NCBI GenBank assembly: GCA_965240325.2
Contig: OZ251226.1
Span: 2,480,001 to 2,544,000, forward strand
DNA from: Rebecca billardiae RCC1528
Lineage: Eukaryota; Haptophyta
Reading direction: 5' to 3'
DNA length: 64,000 nt
This document shows positions 37,442 to 49,069 of the stretch, one piece after another (position 1 is the first letter of the stretch; each line of letters starts with the position of its first letter). The position numbers were made by a program, and so were the translations under genes. Below the pieces are notes generated by a model. It worked only from the letters and a program-made list of their open reading frames with translations. It made no database searches and had not been told where the DNA came from.

Positions 37442-37542
37442 ACCGCCAAGTATTCTCCTATCCTAATTCTGACATCACGACTAGCTACTACCGTACTACA
37501 AATATAAATCGTCATCCCAAAAATCATATAAAACTATGTATG

Positions 37543-37614
37543 TATATACATACATACATACATACATACATACATACATACATACATACATACATACATA
37601 CATACATACATACA

Positions 37615-37650
<36 letters not shown>

Positions 37651-37668
37651 TATATATATGCATGCATG
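37543..37668. repeat. (ACAT)n / (AT)n / (GCAT)n compound microsatellite
   Basis: About 95 bp of TACA tetranucleotides, then AT dinucleotides, then GCATGCATG. Confidence 0.95.
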
Positions 37669-37837
37669 ATACTGCGACCACCGCGGTGGCAGCGAGCGCG
37701 CGTCGACGCCATCAGACAGACGGTGCGTCGAGCTTCCGCTCACGGCGATGGAGTGATGGGCGACTACGAGGGCGGGGGGGGACGACGGCGAGGAGCGCCG
37801 CTGATCGGTGATCCTGCCTGGTGTTTGTCACTGTTTG

Positions 37838-37925
37838 TCTCTGCAGTCTGCTGCTCGATCTGCTGCGCTACAGCTTGCTTAACTACTCTGACGCTTGCCC
37901 GTTGCATACCACGTCGTACGTTAAT
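37838..37925 (+). repeat. Dispersed repeat R4, copy 3
   Basis: CTGCTGCTCGATCTGCTG, then TGCCCGTTGCATACCACGTC, as at 34.3 kb. It abuts R1 copy 3. Confidence 0.7.
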
Positions 37926-37936
37926 CATAATATTAA

Positions 37937-38003
37937 TGACCGCGTTCCGCGGTCCTTCCGTAGAACCAACGTAGTTAGGGGCCCGCGGTGCACTCTCCGT
38001 CGG
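37937..38003 (-). repeat. Dispersed hairpin repeat R1, copy 3
   Basis: GACCGCGTTCCGCGGTC hairpin, then CCGTAGAACCAACG and CACTCTCCGTCGG. Its inverted partner is copy 4 at 42.0 kb. Confidence 0.78.
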
Positions 38004-39746
38004 CATATGCTGTCCGTCCAACGCGCGGCCGTAGCGGCAGCAGCAGCGCGGAGCGCCGTCGAGCACGCGCGGCAAACGAATAATGGAATATTATGCAGCG
38101 CGGGCGAGTCGACGGTCTGGAAAATGCGCGATCACGCCACAGCAGGCTGGCAGAGCCCGCCTCGAGCTGCAGCATGCGCCGTAGGTGCTGCCCCAAGCTC
38201 TCGACTGCCCGTAAGCGGCGGCATGTGCGGCGGCGCCGGCGGCGGCCACGCTGCCCCGCCGTTGCGCGCCGCGGGGCGCTGCCAGCACCTCCGTGGTGAA
38301 GCGCACAGCGCTCGAGCCCACAGGGGCTGGCGACCGTCAAACCGACACCCCATGACACGGGCCGGGGCTGCGTGTGCCAGCTGCACGCACCCCCTGGGCC
38401 CACCTGGCCCGCTCGAGCAGCTCGCGCCTTGGGTGCGCACAGCGGCTCGAGTATACTGGTATGGGACGCCTGCTAGTGCTGCGGTGCCGCCGAGCGAGCA
38501 CGTGCGGCCGAGGGTCACGCAGCACGGGCGACTCGACGGCGGCGAGCAGGCGCGACGGCCTCGCCGCGCCGCGGTAGAGCCTGCCCGGGCTGCAGCACGC
38601 CATAGGAGCAGCCCAGCGCCCTCCTCCGCCCTCCAGCTTCGGCGCGCGCAGCAGGCCCGGCGGCGGACATGCTGGCGTGCCCAAGCAAGCAGGCAGATGG
38701 GCGCTGCCGGCCGCGCCGTCGCAAAGCGCGCAGAACTCGAGCTCGGGGGGGCGGACGGCCGCCAAACTGGCGCCGCAGGACGTGGCACTGCGTGCGCCAG
38801 CTGCGCGCACCCGCTGCGCCCGCGTAGCCCGTGCGAGCGCCGCGCCTCGAGCACACGCCGCAGCAGCTCGACACAGCCACTGCAGTGCCACGCCGTGGCC
38901 CGTCGGCATCTTGGAAGCCGCCGAGAGCGTGTGCTTTCCCCGCACGACGGCGGTAGCTGCCGCGATGTATACGAGCGTGCTGCCGCGCCGGCCGCCGCTG
39001 CCCGGCCGCTGCGCCGGCTTCCACTCCGCGCCCGCTGCGCGTCCGCAGCTGGCAGCTGCGCCCGCCGTCAGCCGGCCCGGTGGCCAGCTGCCGCGCTCGC
39101 TGGGCGACCACTCGATGATGCGCGCAGCGTAAAGTGCGCGCTGGGCACCTCCTCGTCGCGTGCAATTTCGAGGTAGTCCTGCATCTGCTCCTGCATCAGC
39201 CCCTCCCACCCTGCGCGCGGGCGCGGACGGAGTCGCACGCACGCGGTCCGATCGACGATCGATCGAGGCGCGGGCCGCGGCGGGACCGGGGCGTCGACGC
39301 GCAGGTTAGTTAGGTATGGTGCCGGCGCTTCCCGCAGGCGTTGCGCGCTTGGGGCGAGTGGGGCGCGTGGGCGAGACCAGCGGCCAGCCAGCCCACGCCA
39401 CCGGCGCGAGGGCACCGGCGCGGCGCGCACACACACTTTGGGCCGCGGACCTGGTCGCGGGGCCGCCGCGCGGCTGCGTGACCGGCAGCTGTGAGTGAGC
39501 TGATCGAGTGAGCAAGCCGAATGCGCGTCCGGAGGTACCTGCAGGCGCGCTCGGGGAGGGCCGAGGGCGATAGGTCGAGACCAGCGGCCGGCCGGCACCC
39601 GTCGCGCACGCACTCGGTGCGCGCCTTTGAAGGCGGCATCCTCGCTCGGGCCGATGTCGTCGCGCCGCTCGCGAGCACGAGACAGCTGACAGGCGGGTAA
39701 CTTGGTTGTGACAAGCGCTATATTCAAAAGAATATCTTTCAATATT
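38004..39746. other. GC-rich stretch without a supported gene
   Basis: Long open frames exist on both strands (plus 37,821-39,176; minus 38,337-39,242), but they are Ala/Arg-rich, overlap each other, and show no domain. Some blocks recur in diverged form (GAGACCAGCGGCC near 39,373 and 39,578; GCCAGCTGC(A/G)CGCACCC near 38,380 and 38,800). A 39,690-39,745 segment resembles the tandem unit at 42.1 kb. Confidence 0.5.
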
Positions 39747-39943
39747 GGCCCGCGGTGCAGGGCGGAGCGCGCAGCGTGGAGCCCGCACCAGCGGGCCCGA
39801 ACAACGTTTCAAAAAGATCTTTGATCAAGAAAAAAGGGACGGGGGACGATTTTCAGGGCTGGAGGAGACCGAGTTTCGAATTTTGAGACTCCCTTACAGG
39901 TGCATTAGCGTCGAAAAAGGTCGCGCCCACGGCAAGTTCATAT
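39747..39943 (+). repeat. Dispersed repeat family R2, copy C
   Basis: Starts GGCCCGCGGTGCAGGGCGG, has AAAAAGATCTTTGATCAAG and CCGAGTTTCGAATTTTGAG, and ends near GCGCCCACGG. About 60 bp further on is the small palindrome GTAACGAACCGTTAC. Confidence 0.8.
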
Positions 39944-40477
39944 TGGAGTGACGCCCGTCCAAAAAACTTCACGCCCTTTAGGATCCATAACGTAACGAAC
40001 CGTTACAAGCGATTTTTTCCAGCCAATGAGATTGCCGCAAGGTCATCAAGGAGCGATGACGACGTATCTAGATAGCCAGCCGGCACCGCGGGCCATTCGT
40101 TCATTACTTGTGTGCTGGACTGCGCTTGTTATTAATTCATTACTTGTGTGCTGGACTGCCGCTAGCTTTTGCGGGTTCTGATCATCAATCACCCAGGGCC
40201 CGGTCTGGTCATAAATGAGCCGCCCGCCGTTTATGACGACCGCCCATTCATGTACATGTATGAACAATGGGTCATTAGACCGCGTCGTATCTTAAAAAAA
40301 CCGCTTCACGTTGCACCGCGTCGTATCAATGCTCGAAAATGAAATTCTATTCTACCGCTTCACGTAGTAACCCTGAGATGATCATAGATTATTGAAGATG
40401 CTCCCGTCAAGTCGTCGCGGCCCCGTCACCGACGCAAAACAACAGAGGTGGGCCCGATCGCACGTGGGTGGGGGGCG

Positions 40478-41449
40478 ATGGCAAGCAGCACATCGACCGG
40501 CGACGCCGACCAGGACTACGTTCGCCGCGTATTGAACGCGCTGCTCGACTCGAGGACGGTGACGCGGGTGAACAACACCACGTTCCAGAGCACCGCTGCC
40601 GCCATCTCCGTCGCCAGGCACAAGCAGACCATCCCCGGCGCCGCGAGCGAGTACGGCGTACGTCAACAAAAGCGATCAAGCAGCTCCTTGGCCAGGTCCG
40701 CAAGGTGCTGGCGGCGGAGGGCGCACTCGGCAGCGGTGGCGCTGCGCGGTTGATCACCGACTTTCGTTCGTGCCCCGCAGGCGTTCGTCACTCGAGGAGC
40801 AGCGCGCAAGGGCGAGCCGAGTCCGGAGCACGCGAGCTCGTCGCTCGCCGCCCGGAGCAGAGCGCGCCGCTGCGAGCGAGCGGGCGCGGCAGAGCTGATG
40901 AGCCGGATGCGCCCGGAGCTCGCGCGGCTGAAGGGCGAGCTCGAGCACGCGAGCTCGCGCCTCGACGCCGAGCGCGAGCTCCTCCTCAACTCGGTCGACG
41001 GCGGCGCGGAGGTGCAGCAGCGTGAGGACGAGCAGGAGCATCAGTGAAACGCGCGCCGGTTCCGGGTCGCGCAGCGGTGCCCAGCTGCCTGCCACGCGAG
41101 CGGCGGCCACGTGGCGCGAGGAGCTGCGTGGGGAAATCGCCGCGCGCGTCGACGCGGCGATCACCGGGCTGCAGGCCTCGGCAATCGACGCGGTGCGCAC
41201 CCTCGCCGCCAGCCGCGACGACTCCGCCGTCGAGCTGCAGCAGCTGCGCGCGCAGATGCCAGAAGTGCCGATGGGCGGCGGCGTATCAGCAGGCTGACGT
41301 GCACGAGCACGTGACACGCGGAGGCGCTAGGCGCCAAGCTGGCGAAGTGCGGCGCCGAGCTCGACGAGCTGAGCGACGCGGCAACGGACGCGCTGGGCGC
41401 CCGCGCCGCCATCGTCGCGGCGCCCTCCAGCAGCTCGAGCAGCTGTGGA
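40478..41449 (+). pseudogene. Decayed coiled-coil protein gene (unknown family)
   Basis: An ATG at 40478 opens a sensible protein start (MASSTSTGDADQDYVRRVLN, then RVNNTTFQSTAAAISVARHK) that loses frame near 40,660. Coding-like text continues in other plus frames: AIKQLLGQVRKVLAAEGALG; then LMSRMRPELARLKGELEHA and RLDAERELLLNSVDGG to a stop; then WREELRGEIAARVDAAITGL and VELQQLRAQMPE; then LGAKLAKCGAELDELSDAA. The pieces read as one heptad-rich coiled-coil protein broken by at least three frame changes or stops. It could instead be a multi-exon gene. I do not recognise the family. Confidence 0.4.
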
Positions 41450-41990
41450 TAGTTGGCCGTCGAGGCGACCGCGGGTGTGACTCACAGTGTGAGTGAGCCG
41501 GCGCGCGGCTCAGCCTGCCGCTGGCAGCCGCCGTCTTCGAGGCCGACGCGGCGGAGGAGGCGGCGGGCGAGCACGGCGGCGCGGTGGAGCAGGCGCGCAC
41601 GCGCGGCGGCAGGCGCGACGCGCCGCTCGCCTCGTTCCACCGCCCCGAGCTCCGCTCGGTCGGTCTCGGTGCGAGGCTGCGCAGCCGGCAGGCCGGGGCC
41701 AGCAGTGGCGCACGCTCTCGCTCTGCCGGCACGAGCGACCAGCGGCCCGTCGTCGAGCGCATGGCGCAGGGCGAGTACCTCAAGCAGGTGCGCCCGCTCG
41801 CGCGCACGCGCTGGCTCGCGCCGCGCCAGCGCCTCTCGTCCTGCCTGCGCGCGCGCGCCGGCCGCTAGTCCCCGCGGCGGCCCGCGGACCCGCGGCGACA
41901 GTCCTCGGCCCGCCGGCCCGGTGGGCGGCAGTGACTGAGTTGGCGGTGGCAGCTCAGGCGAACTGTTACACATGTCAGACTGACACAGCA
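41450..41990. other. GC-rich stretch, no gene supported
   Basis: Overlapping Ala/Arg-rich frames lie on both strands (plus 41,584-41,868; minus 41,482-41,973) with no domain. It might be a further decayed part of the coiled-coil region. Confidence 0.4.
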
Positions 41991-42064
41991 GCCGACGGAG
42001 GGTGCGCCGCGGGCCCCGAACTACGTTCGTTCTACGGAAAAAGACCGCGGAACGCGGTCATATC
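41991..42064 (+). repeat. Dispersed hairpin repeat R1, copy 4
   Basis: GCCGACGGAGGGTGCGCC, then GGGCCCCGAACTACG, and the GACCGCGGAACGCGGTC hairpin, followed by ATATCAAGG. It forms an inverted pair with copy 3, enclosing about 4.1 kb. Confidence 0.8.
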
Positions 42065-42288
42065 AAGGCGGTTCATCCATCGAGGCAAGCGGGTAACTGG
42101 CTTTAAATAGCGCTATTCAAAAGAATCTCTTCAATATGATGAGGAGGTTCATCCAACGAGACAGGTGAGTAACTTGGTTTAAAATCGCCATTCAAAAGAA
42201 TCTCTTTCAATACCATGAGGCGGTTCATCCATCGAGACATGCGGGTAACTTCTTTTCGCAAGCGCTATTCAAAAGAATCTGGCCTCAT
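42065..42288 (+). repeat. Three tandem ~66-bp repeats
   Basis: The unit reads GGTTCATCCATCGAGACA, then GGGTAACTTGGTTT, then CATTCAAAAGAATCTCTTTC. It occurs three times with point changes. A partial fourth copy lies at 39,690-39,745, next to R2 copy C. Confidence 0.8.
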
Positions 42289-42431
42289 AGCTGTTTTCGA
42301 CCCAAAACAATCAAACGTCGCTCGGCAAACTCGTACTCCAGCATACAAGAAGGACAAAAATACTCACTTGTTTCACCCCCGGGGTATCTGATCCCACGTC
42401 CGTCCATAGTAGATACAAGATTGCAGCGGGC

Positions 42432-42612
42432 GCGGCCTTTTAAGCTGTGATGGACAGCATACCCCCCCTCAAAAAGTCGAAAACTCACCCTCCAACAGCC
42501 CTCAAAATCGTCCCCCATGCCCTTTTCTTTGATCAAAAGATCTTTTTGACAACGTAGTGAGGGCCCCCGGCGGGGCTCCACGCTACGCGCTCCGCCCTGC
42601 ACCGCGGGCCAT
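42432..42612 (-). repeat. Dispersed repeat family R2, copy D
   Basis: Reverse-oriented; ends TGCACCGCGGGCCAT at the centre of a head-to-head pair with copy E. More diverged than the others (GACAACGTAGTG in place of GAAACGTGGT). Confidence 0.8.
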
Positions 42613-42812
42613 AATGGCCCGCGGTGCAGGGCGGAGCGCGCAGCGTGGAGCCTGCACTGCGGGCCCGAACCACGTTTCAAAAAGATCTTTGATCAAGAAA
42701 AAAGGGACGGGGGCGATTTTTAGGGCTGGCGGAGACCGAGTTTCGAGTTTTTGAGATCGCATAGAGAGGTCTATTAGGCCGAAAAAGAGCGCGCCCACGA
42801 TATTCCCTAAGT
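42613..42812 (+). repeat. Dispersed repeat family R2, copy E
   Basis: Forward copy starting ATGGCCCGCGGTGCAGGG, with AAAAAGATCTTTGATCAAG, ending GCGCGCCCACGATATTCCC. A GTAACGGTTCGTTAC palindrome follows at about 42,851. Confidence 0.85.
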
Positions 42813-43833
42813 AAAGTGCGATCTGGACGTGAGCCGGACGTGACTTTAGCGTAACGGTTCGTTACGAGCGAATCCGGAATCGTATTCGTCGTCCCGGATC
42901 GCGTGACGTCCGGACTAGGCCACATCCGGATCATCGGAGGTGACGTGCCCCGGCACGATGGCGGATCGGCGGGACCAACCCCTGGCTGCGAGCGCGCCTG
43001 CACGTGCCTCCGGACCCGCCTCCCGCTTGCTGCTCACGCAGTCAAGCTGCGACCATGGCGCATGATCGCAGAAGCAGTGCCAGCAGTACGGCCTGCATCA
43101 GCTAGTGCCGCGCCGTCGTGGCGCGCTCGGTAGTTGCGCGTTTGCAGCGCTCGCCGCTCGGCGACGCCGCGACGGCACGCGCGTGCGGCTCAGGTGTGTC
43201 AAATGCGGTCTCGTCGGCGCGCTTTCGCCTGCCACCTCGTGCACCCGTGCCGCCAGTTTCATCGTCTATATGAGGACTGCTGCTGCTGTCGCCATCCGCT
43301 CTCCATCACCCCGAGTCGCGCGGCGCGCGCGGTAGGCAGGGCGTACGGTCACTCACCCGTGCAACGGGTCAAGTGGCCAGAGTACGTCTGGTCGTTGGCT
43401 GGCACGGGCCGCAGCGCTAAAGCACCCTGCTGTCAAACCCGACTCCTTCAGTACTCCGAGCTCCGCGGCACGACTCACTCGGCACGATCGCGGACGGGTC
43501 AGAGACTCCGAGCTGATCAGCCAGAGTTGGACAGTTTGGCCCAGCTACTAGTCGTAATAGTTCTCAGACGGACGTCCGATGCCGATGGCACGATCGCGGA
43601 CGGGTCGGATCCGAGCTGATCAGCCAGTTGGACATTTGGCAGCCAGTTGTCAGACGGACGTCCGATTTGACGACCGGTGCCGGGTGCGGTCTCAGGTCCG
43701 CTGCTGTGATTGTGTGAAGTGTTCGAATGAGTCTCGCGGTCGCGCAGGCAGGGCGACGGTCGGACTAATAGCTTCAGTCATCTCAGAACCGACTTCGACT
43801 GGCGAACTGCCACTACGGCGGAGAGCCGCGATT
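42813..43833. other. Intergenic, no gene supported
   Basis: A ~55-bp block (GGCACGATCGCGGACGGGTC, then GAGCTGATCAGCCAG) occurs twice, near 43,480 and 43,586. The short motif CAGACGGACGTCCGAT also occurs twice. Open frames show no domain. Confidence 0.5.
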
Positions 43834-43918
43834 GCACGGCCACCGCGGGCGCCCCCAACTGCGTTGATTCTATGCAGAAAAGGACCGCGCGGAACGCGGT
43901 CATATATATATATATATG
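43834..43918 (+). repeat. Dispersed hairpin repeat R1, copy 5
   Basis: A diverged copy: CACCGCGGGCGCCCCCAAC, then GGACCGCGCGGAACGCGGTC running into (AT)n. The hairpin keeps its pairing although the loop has grown by two bases. Confidence 0.75.
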
Positions 43919-45654
43919 CATGATCGGCTACGCCGATCTTCGGGTAGTAAACAACGAAGTTGAGGGCGCACGGCCCTACTGGTATGCAATAGTCGTCGCG
44001 TTCTTGACCGAATGACGATGCGCGCGCCCGGCGCGTCGCCGTGCAGGAGGCGCGGGCGCGAGTAATCGACGCGGTCGACGGCCCGGGCCTCGGGGGGCTG
44101 CGCCGCCTGTCGAACTCGACGCGCAGCAGCCGCAGCGCCTCCGCCCGGTGCGCATCGGGCAGCCCTGTTGTCTGTGGCCGCGCGCAGCGCGGAGATCGCG
44201 CTCGGCAGCTCGCCCGTCTCAGCCTCGCACAGCCTCGCGCGCTCGGCGGGATCGGCGCAGCGTCGGACGAGCTCGCTGCGGGGAAGAGCGTCGCGAGCAG
44301 CCGCGGCTCGAGCCTGTCTATCTACGACCTCCCGCAGCCGCAGTAGCCGCTCCTTGCACGCCTTTGTCTGTCAGGCTCGCCGCCGCGTCGATGCACTCGG
44401 TGCGAGGGCCGCTGCATGGCTGTGCGCGTCGGTGCCGCCGCGGGTGCTGTCGGCCGACGGCCCGGAGCGCGAGGACTACTGCGAGCACGGGCGAGAGGGG
44501 AGCACTGCGTCGCCCGTAGCATATGCCAACTCGCCATCATCGCGGGCTCGCCGCTCGCAGATCTAAGCCTGTGGCTCTCGTGTCAGGCACGGTCAGGCAT
44601 CCGTCGAGTGAGCGCCAGAGCCCCTCCTCACGGTCAGCGCGCGGCTCGCGCGCCAAATGCTTGCCGCGCCGCCATGCGCAGCCGTCAGCACGCCGCACGC
44701 GGCTCAGCCATCACAGCTCGGCCATGGTCATGGACGGCGCGAGCGTGAGCGGCGAGGGTTGGGCGAGCGACTTCTGAACATGCCGAGAGCCTCAGCTGCG
44801 CGGCGTGCGGCGTGGCGCGCGCGGGCGCGCGAATGGTCAGCTACGAGCCGGTCGACAACGGCCGCGTTCGTGCGACCGAGTGACGACGTGCTCGGTTGGA
44901 AAACGCACTGGGCCGAAGAGGCATGGCAGGGCGGGGCGCGCGGGGTGAACGAGGCACGAATGCGATGCCGACGGCCGTTGGGACCCGCCGCAGATCTGCG
45001 CGCACCTGCGCTGAGTCTTGTCGGATTGAACGATCGCGTGCAGTGCCCGCCTGTTCGCGAGCCCGCGTCGAGTTTGCGTGGCCAGTGGCCAAGGCAGTGG
45101 CAGCGCCTTTTGTAGCAATACTGTAAGTGATGAGCAGTATTAATCGACGGGAGATAACTATAGTAATCAGAAAATATACGGTTATGAATCGCGCGCGGGA
45201 ACGGGAACGCCTTAGGGCTACCCGCGTCAATGATATATCTCGTCGCCCGCGAGGGTTCGTGCGAAACGATGCGGATCGCGTGCCCTAGAACATCGCGCCA
45301 TAACCTGATGATATCCGCCACTGAGAAGCGACGGTTCATGACTTCAGATGCCGGCAATACTTTACTTCAAGCGACATAAAAGCCGACCGAACCTCTCTTT
45401 TCTATGGTTGGTGAGCTGTTTCAGGCTCTTACAATTCAAGCATCTTACTATGACGGAATGTTCGAACACACGGCTGGTGTGATGTGCTATTCCACCCTGC
45501 ATTCCCCTAAGTGTTACTATCGTTAAAATTAGCATCTACTACAAACGCAATCATTGGCAGCGAAATGCGTCCACTAGGGGTCCGGTCACATCTGAATCAA
45601 CCTACAAAAAACCCCAAAATCCTGCGCGCATCCTCTTTTTGATTTTGCGGAGCA
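43919..45654. other. Long intergenic stretch, no gene supported
   Basis: 43.9-45.1 kb is GC-rich with overlapping open frames but no domain; 44,925-45,018 resembles 28,294-28,396. From about 45,120 to 45,650 the DNA is noticeably A/T-richer and has nothing I can name. Confidence 0.5.
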
Positions 45655-45806
45655 CGTGCGCCGCCCCCCCCCGGCTTTCGCTCACGCTCAGACCTTTCGG
45701 GGGGGGGGCGTGCGCCATGATGCTGATGCCGCCCCCGCCGGCTTTCACTCACGCTCGGCCCTTATTTCGGGGGGGGGGGCGGGGGGGCGGGCATGCGCCA
45801 TGATAG
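45655..45806. repeat. Duplicated C-run / G-run hairpin block
   Basis: A ~70-bp unit occurs twice: a C-rich run, GGCTTTC(G/A)CTCACGCTC, then TTTCGGGGGGGGG and GCGCCATGAT. The C run can pair with the G run. It lies about 100 bp beyond the helicase stop codon. Confidence 0.7.
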
Positions 45807-45908
45807 GACGACTTCTGCGGCTGCTGAATCTGCTGATACTTCTCGCCTGCGACTCAGTGGACACAGCTAGATAGTGAATAGTAACATCTCGTCTGACTGA
45901 GGCGCTCC

Positions 45909-47478
45909 TCAGCCGCGGTCGGCGCCCGCCGCTTCGCCCGGGATGTAGAGCGAGGGCGCGCACACCATGCCGCGCAGCGTGCGCGCGCGCGCGTCCTCAA
46001 GCCGGGCGCGCAGCCGCTCGTCGCCGAGCGCCGCCGCCGCGCGCGCAAACTCGGCGAGCAGCTCGGCGAGGGCGCGCAGCCCTCCGACGACGTGGCCCGG
46101 CGCCTCGTCCGCCGAGGCGGCGAGCGCCTCTGCAAACGTCGCGCCCGCGGCCCACGCCGCCGCCGCGGGCATGAGCCCCGGTCGCAGCGCGCGGCGGTAC
46201 GCTTGCGCGTCGCACGGGTAGCCCGCGCGCGCGCACGCGTCGGCCACGCCGTCGGCGCACGCGAGCGCGAGCGCGTGCAGCGCGCGCAGCGGCGGCGGCA
46301 GCGCGGCGCACGCCTCGCGCCACGCCGCCTCGGCCGCCTCCTCGTCCTCGCCGCCCTCCGCCTCGGGCGGCCTCGGTCCCTCCGTGTGCACCGCGCAGCT
46401 CAGCAGCGCGGCGAGGGCGGGCGCGTCGAGCGCCGAGGCGGCGGAGCCGGCCGCGCCGCCGCCCTCGCCGCCGCCCTCGCCGCCGAGCGCGCCGCAGAAG
46501 AGCAGCTGCGTGCACAGCAGCGCACACGCCGAGTGGAACGCCGCCGCCGCGCGCCCCTTGCGCGTGAGCACCGGCGGCTGCGCGCCGCCGTGCGCGCCGC
46601 GCGCGCCGTGCGGCTCCGCCATGCCCAGCGTCACGAGCGCGCGGCACATGGCCGGCTCGGCTGAGCCGAGCAGCGCGCCGTGCGCGCCCGCGCGCGCCGC
46701 GTGCTCCGCGCGCGCGCCGTCGGCGCGCAGCTGCGCGCGCAGCCGCGCGCCCTCGAACGCGAGCTGCGCGTGCCCGTGCCCCGCGGCCGCGCGCGCCAGC
46801 GCCGGGTGTGCGCGCAGCGCCTGCTCCAGCGCGTCGATGCGGCCCACAAGCGTGATCAGCGCACGCTCGGGCGCGGCGGCGGCGGCGGCCGCGCGCGGCT
46901 CGGGCGGCGAGCCGGGGTGCGAGCCGCGCGCGCCGCGCGCCGGGCCGCGCCCGTCCTCGCCGAGCGCGCGCGCCAGCGCATCCTCGTCGTCGTCATCGTC
47001 GTCGTCGTCGTCGGCCGACAGCTCGGCTGCGGACGGCACGCCGCCGCCCGGCTCATCGCGCAAGTCCGCCTCCGCCTCCGCCTCCGCCTCCGCCTCCGCC
47101 TCCGCCTCCGCCTCCGCCTCGGCGGGCGGCACCGCCGCGCGGGCGCTCGGCTCGCGCGCGTGCGGCTCGGCGCGCGCGCACGCGTCGGCCGCGTGCGCGC
47201 CCATGTCCTGCAGCGGGCACAGCGCGGGCACGCCGCCGCCGCCGCCCAGCCTGCGCAGCGTCGCGCTCAGCGCGAGCGCCGTCGCCGCGCGCGCGTGCTC
47301 GCTCGACGCGAGCTCGCGCGGCAGCCACAGTCGTGCGGGGGAGAGGGTGTGCAGCGCGTGCCACGGGAGGCGGCGCGTGCGCAGCCGCGGCGGCGCGCCC
47401 GCGGGCGCGTCGGCGCGCGGCGGGCGGAGGAGCCCCACCTCGACCCAGCTCGGCGCGGCAGCGTCTGCGCGCTCGTCC

Positions 47479-47552
<74 letters not shown>

Positions 47553-49035
47553 CGCCGCCGCCTCCGCCGCCGCCGCCAGATCCTCCGCCGCGGCCGCCAC
47601 CGCCACCATCGCCGTGCCGGCTGCGTCGGCGCGGACCGCCGGCGCGGGCTCGGCGCGCGCGGCCGCAGGCGGGCGCGCGCCGAGCAGGACGGCCCACTCG
47701 CCGCCCCACGGCGCGGCGGCCGCGGCGGCGGCGGCGGCGGCGGCAGGCGCGTGCGCCGCGGCCGGCGCCGCCCCCGCCTCCCCCCCCTGGGCACCGGCTG
47801 CCGCCGCGTCCGCCGCCGCGTCCGCCGCAGGCAGCCGGACGCAGACCAGCCGGCCCGGCTGCAGGAACGGGCGCGCGCGCTCGCGCACCGCGCACTCGAA
47901 GCGCAGCTGCAGCGCCCACAGCGCTCGGCGCATGGCGAACACCTCGTCCCAGGCCGCCTCCTCCGCGTCCGCCGCCGCACCCTCCGCCGCGTCCGCCGCC
48001 GTCGGCTCCGCGCGCTCGGCCGCGCCGCCGCCGCCGGCCGGCGGTGGCGGCACGCTCGCGCCGTGCGCGCTGCCGCGCAGGCGCGCGCGCACGCGCGCGA
48101 GCGCCGCGCGCGTCGCCGTCGCCTCGGCCACGATGGCCGCCGCGCGCCGCGCCGCCACCCACGCGCCAAGCGAGTGCTCATGTAGCGTGGCCGTCGCCAG
48201 CGCGCCGCCGCCGCCCGCGCCGTCCGCGCGCAGAGCGTGCAGCAGCGCAGACCAGGCGAGCGCGTCTCTGCCGGAGCTGAGCGCGCGCGGCGGCGCCTCG
48301 TACAGCGCGCGCACCGCGCCCACGTCGAGGCCCTCCGCGTCCCGCCGCCCGCCGCCGCCGAGCAGCAGCACCGCCAGTCCCGCCGAGTCGTGGCCCCTCC
48401 GCCCCGCGCGACCGGCCATCTGAGCGTACTCGGCGGGGCTGAGCTGCCGGCGCTCGCGGCCGTCGAACTTGGTGGCTGAGGCGAGGAGCACGGCGCGCGC
48501 GGGCAGGTTGACGCCGAGCGCGAGCGTCTCGGTGGCGCAGAGCAGCCGCAGCCGCCCCTCCGCGAACAGCAGCTCGGCGAGCTCGCGCACGAGTGGCAGC
48601 AGACCGCCGTGGTGCGCGCACACGCCCGCACAGAGCATGGCGCGCGCGGCCACGAGCTCGGGGAGCGCGGTGTCTTCGTCGGGCAGCGCGCACGAGACGG
48701 CCGCGTCGAAGATCGCGCCGATGGTGCGCGCCTCGGCCGCGCTCACGAGCGGGCGGGCGCGGCGGGCGCGACGCGGGCGCGACGCGCCGCCGCCGCCGCC
48801 GCCGCCGCCGCCGAGCTCGGCGCCGGCCGCCGCGCCGCCCATAGAATCGTCCTCGTCGCCACCGCCGTCGCCGTCGTCGTGCGCGCCGCCCCAGCGCTCG
48901 GCCATCGTCTCGGCGCAGCGCTCGGCCTCGGCGCGCGAGGGGAAGAAGGCGATGGCGGGCAGCAGCTCGAGCGAGCGCAGGCCCTCGAGCGCCGCGCACG
49001 CGTGCGCGGCGGCGCGCGCGGCGGCGGACGCGCGA

Positions 49036-49069
<34 letters not shown>

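Noticed and set aside
37821-39176. A 451-residue plus-strand frame and an overlapping 301-residue minus-strand frame
   Set aside because: Both begin or end in repeats, are compositionally biased, contradict each other, and show no domain.
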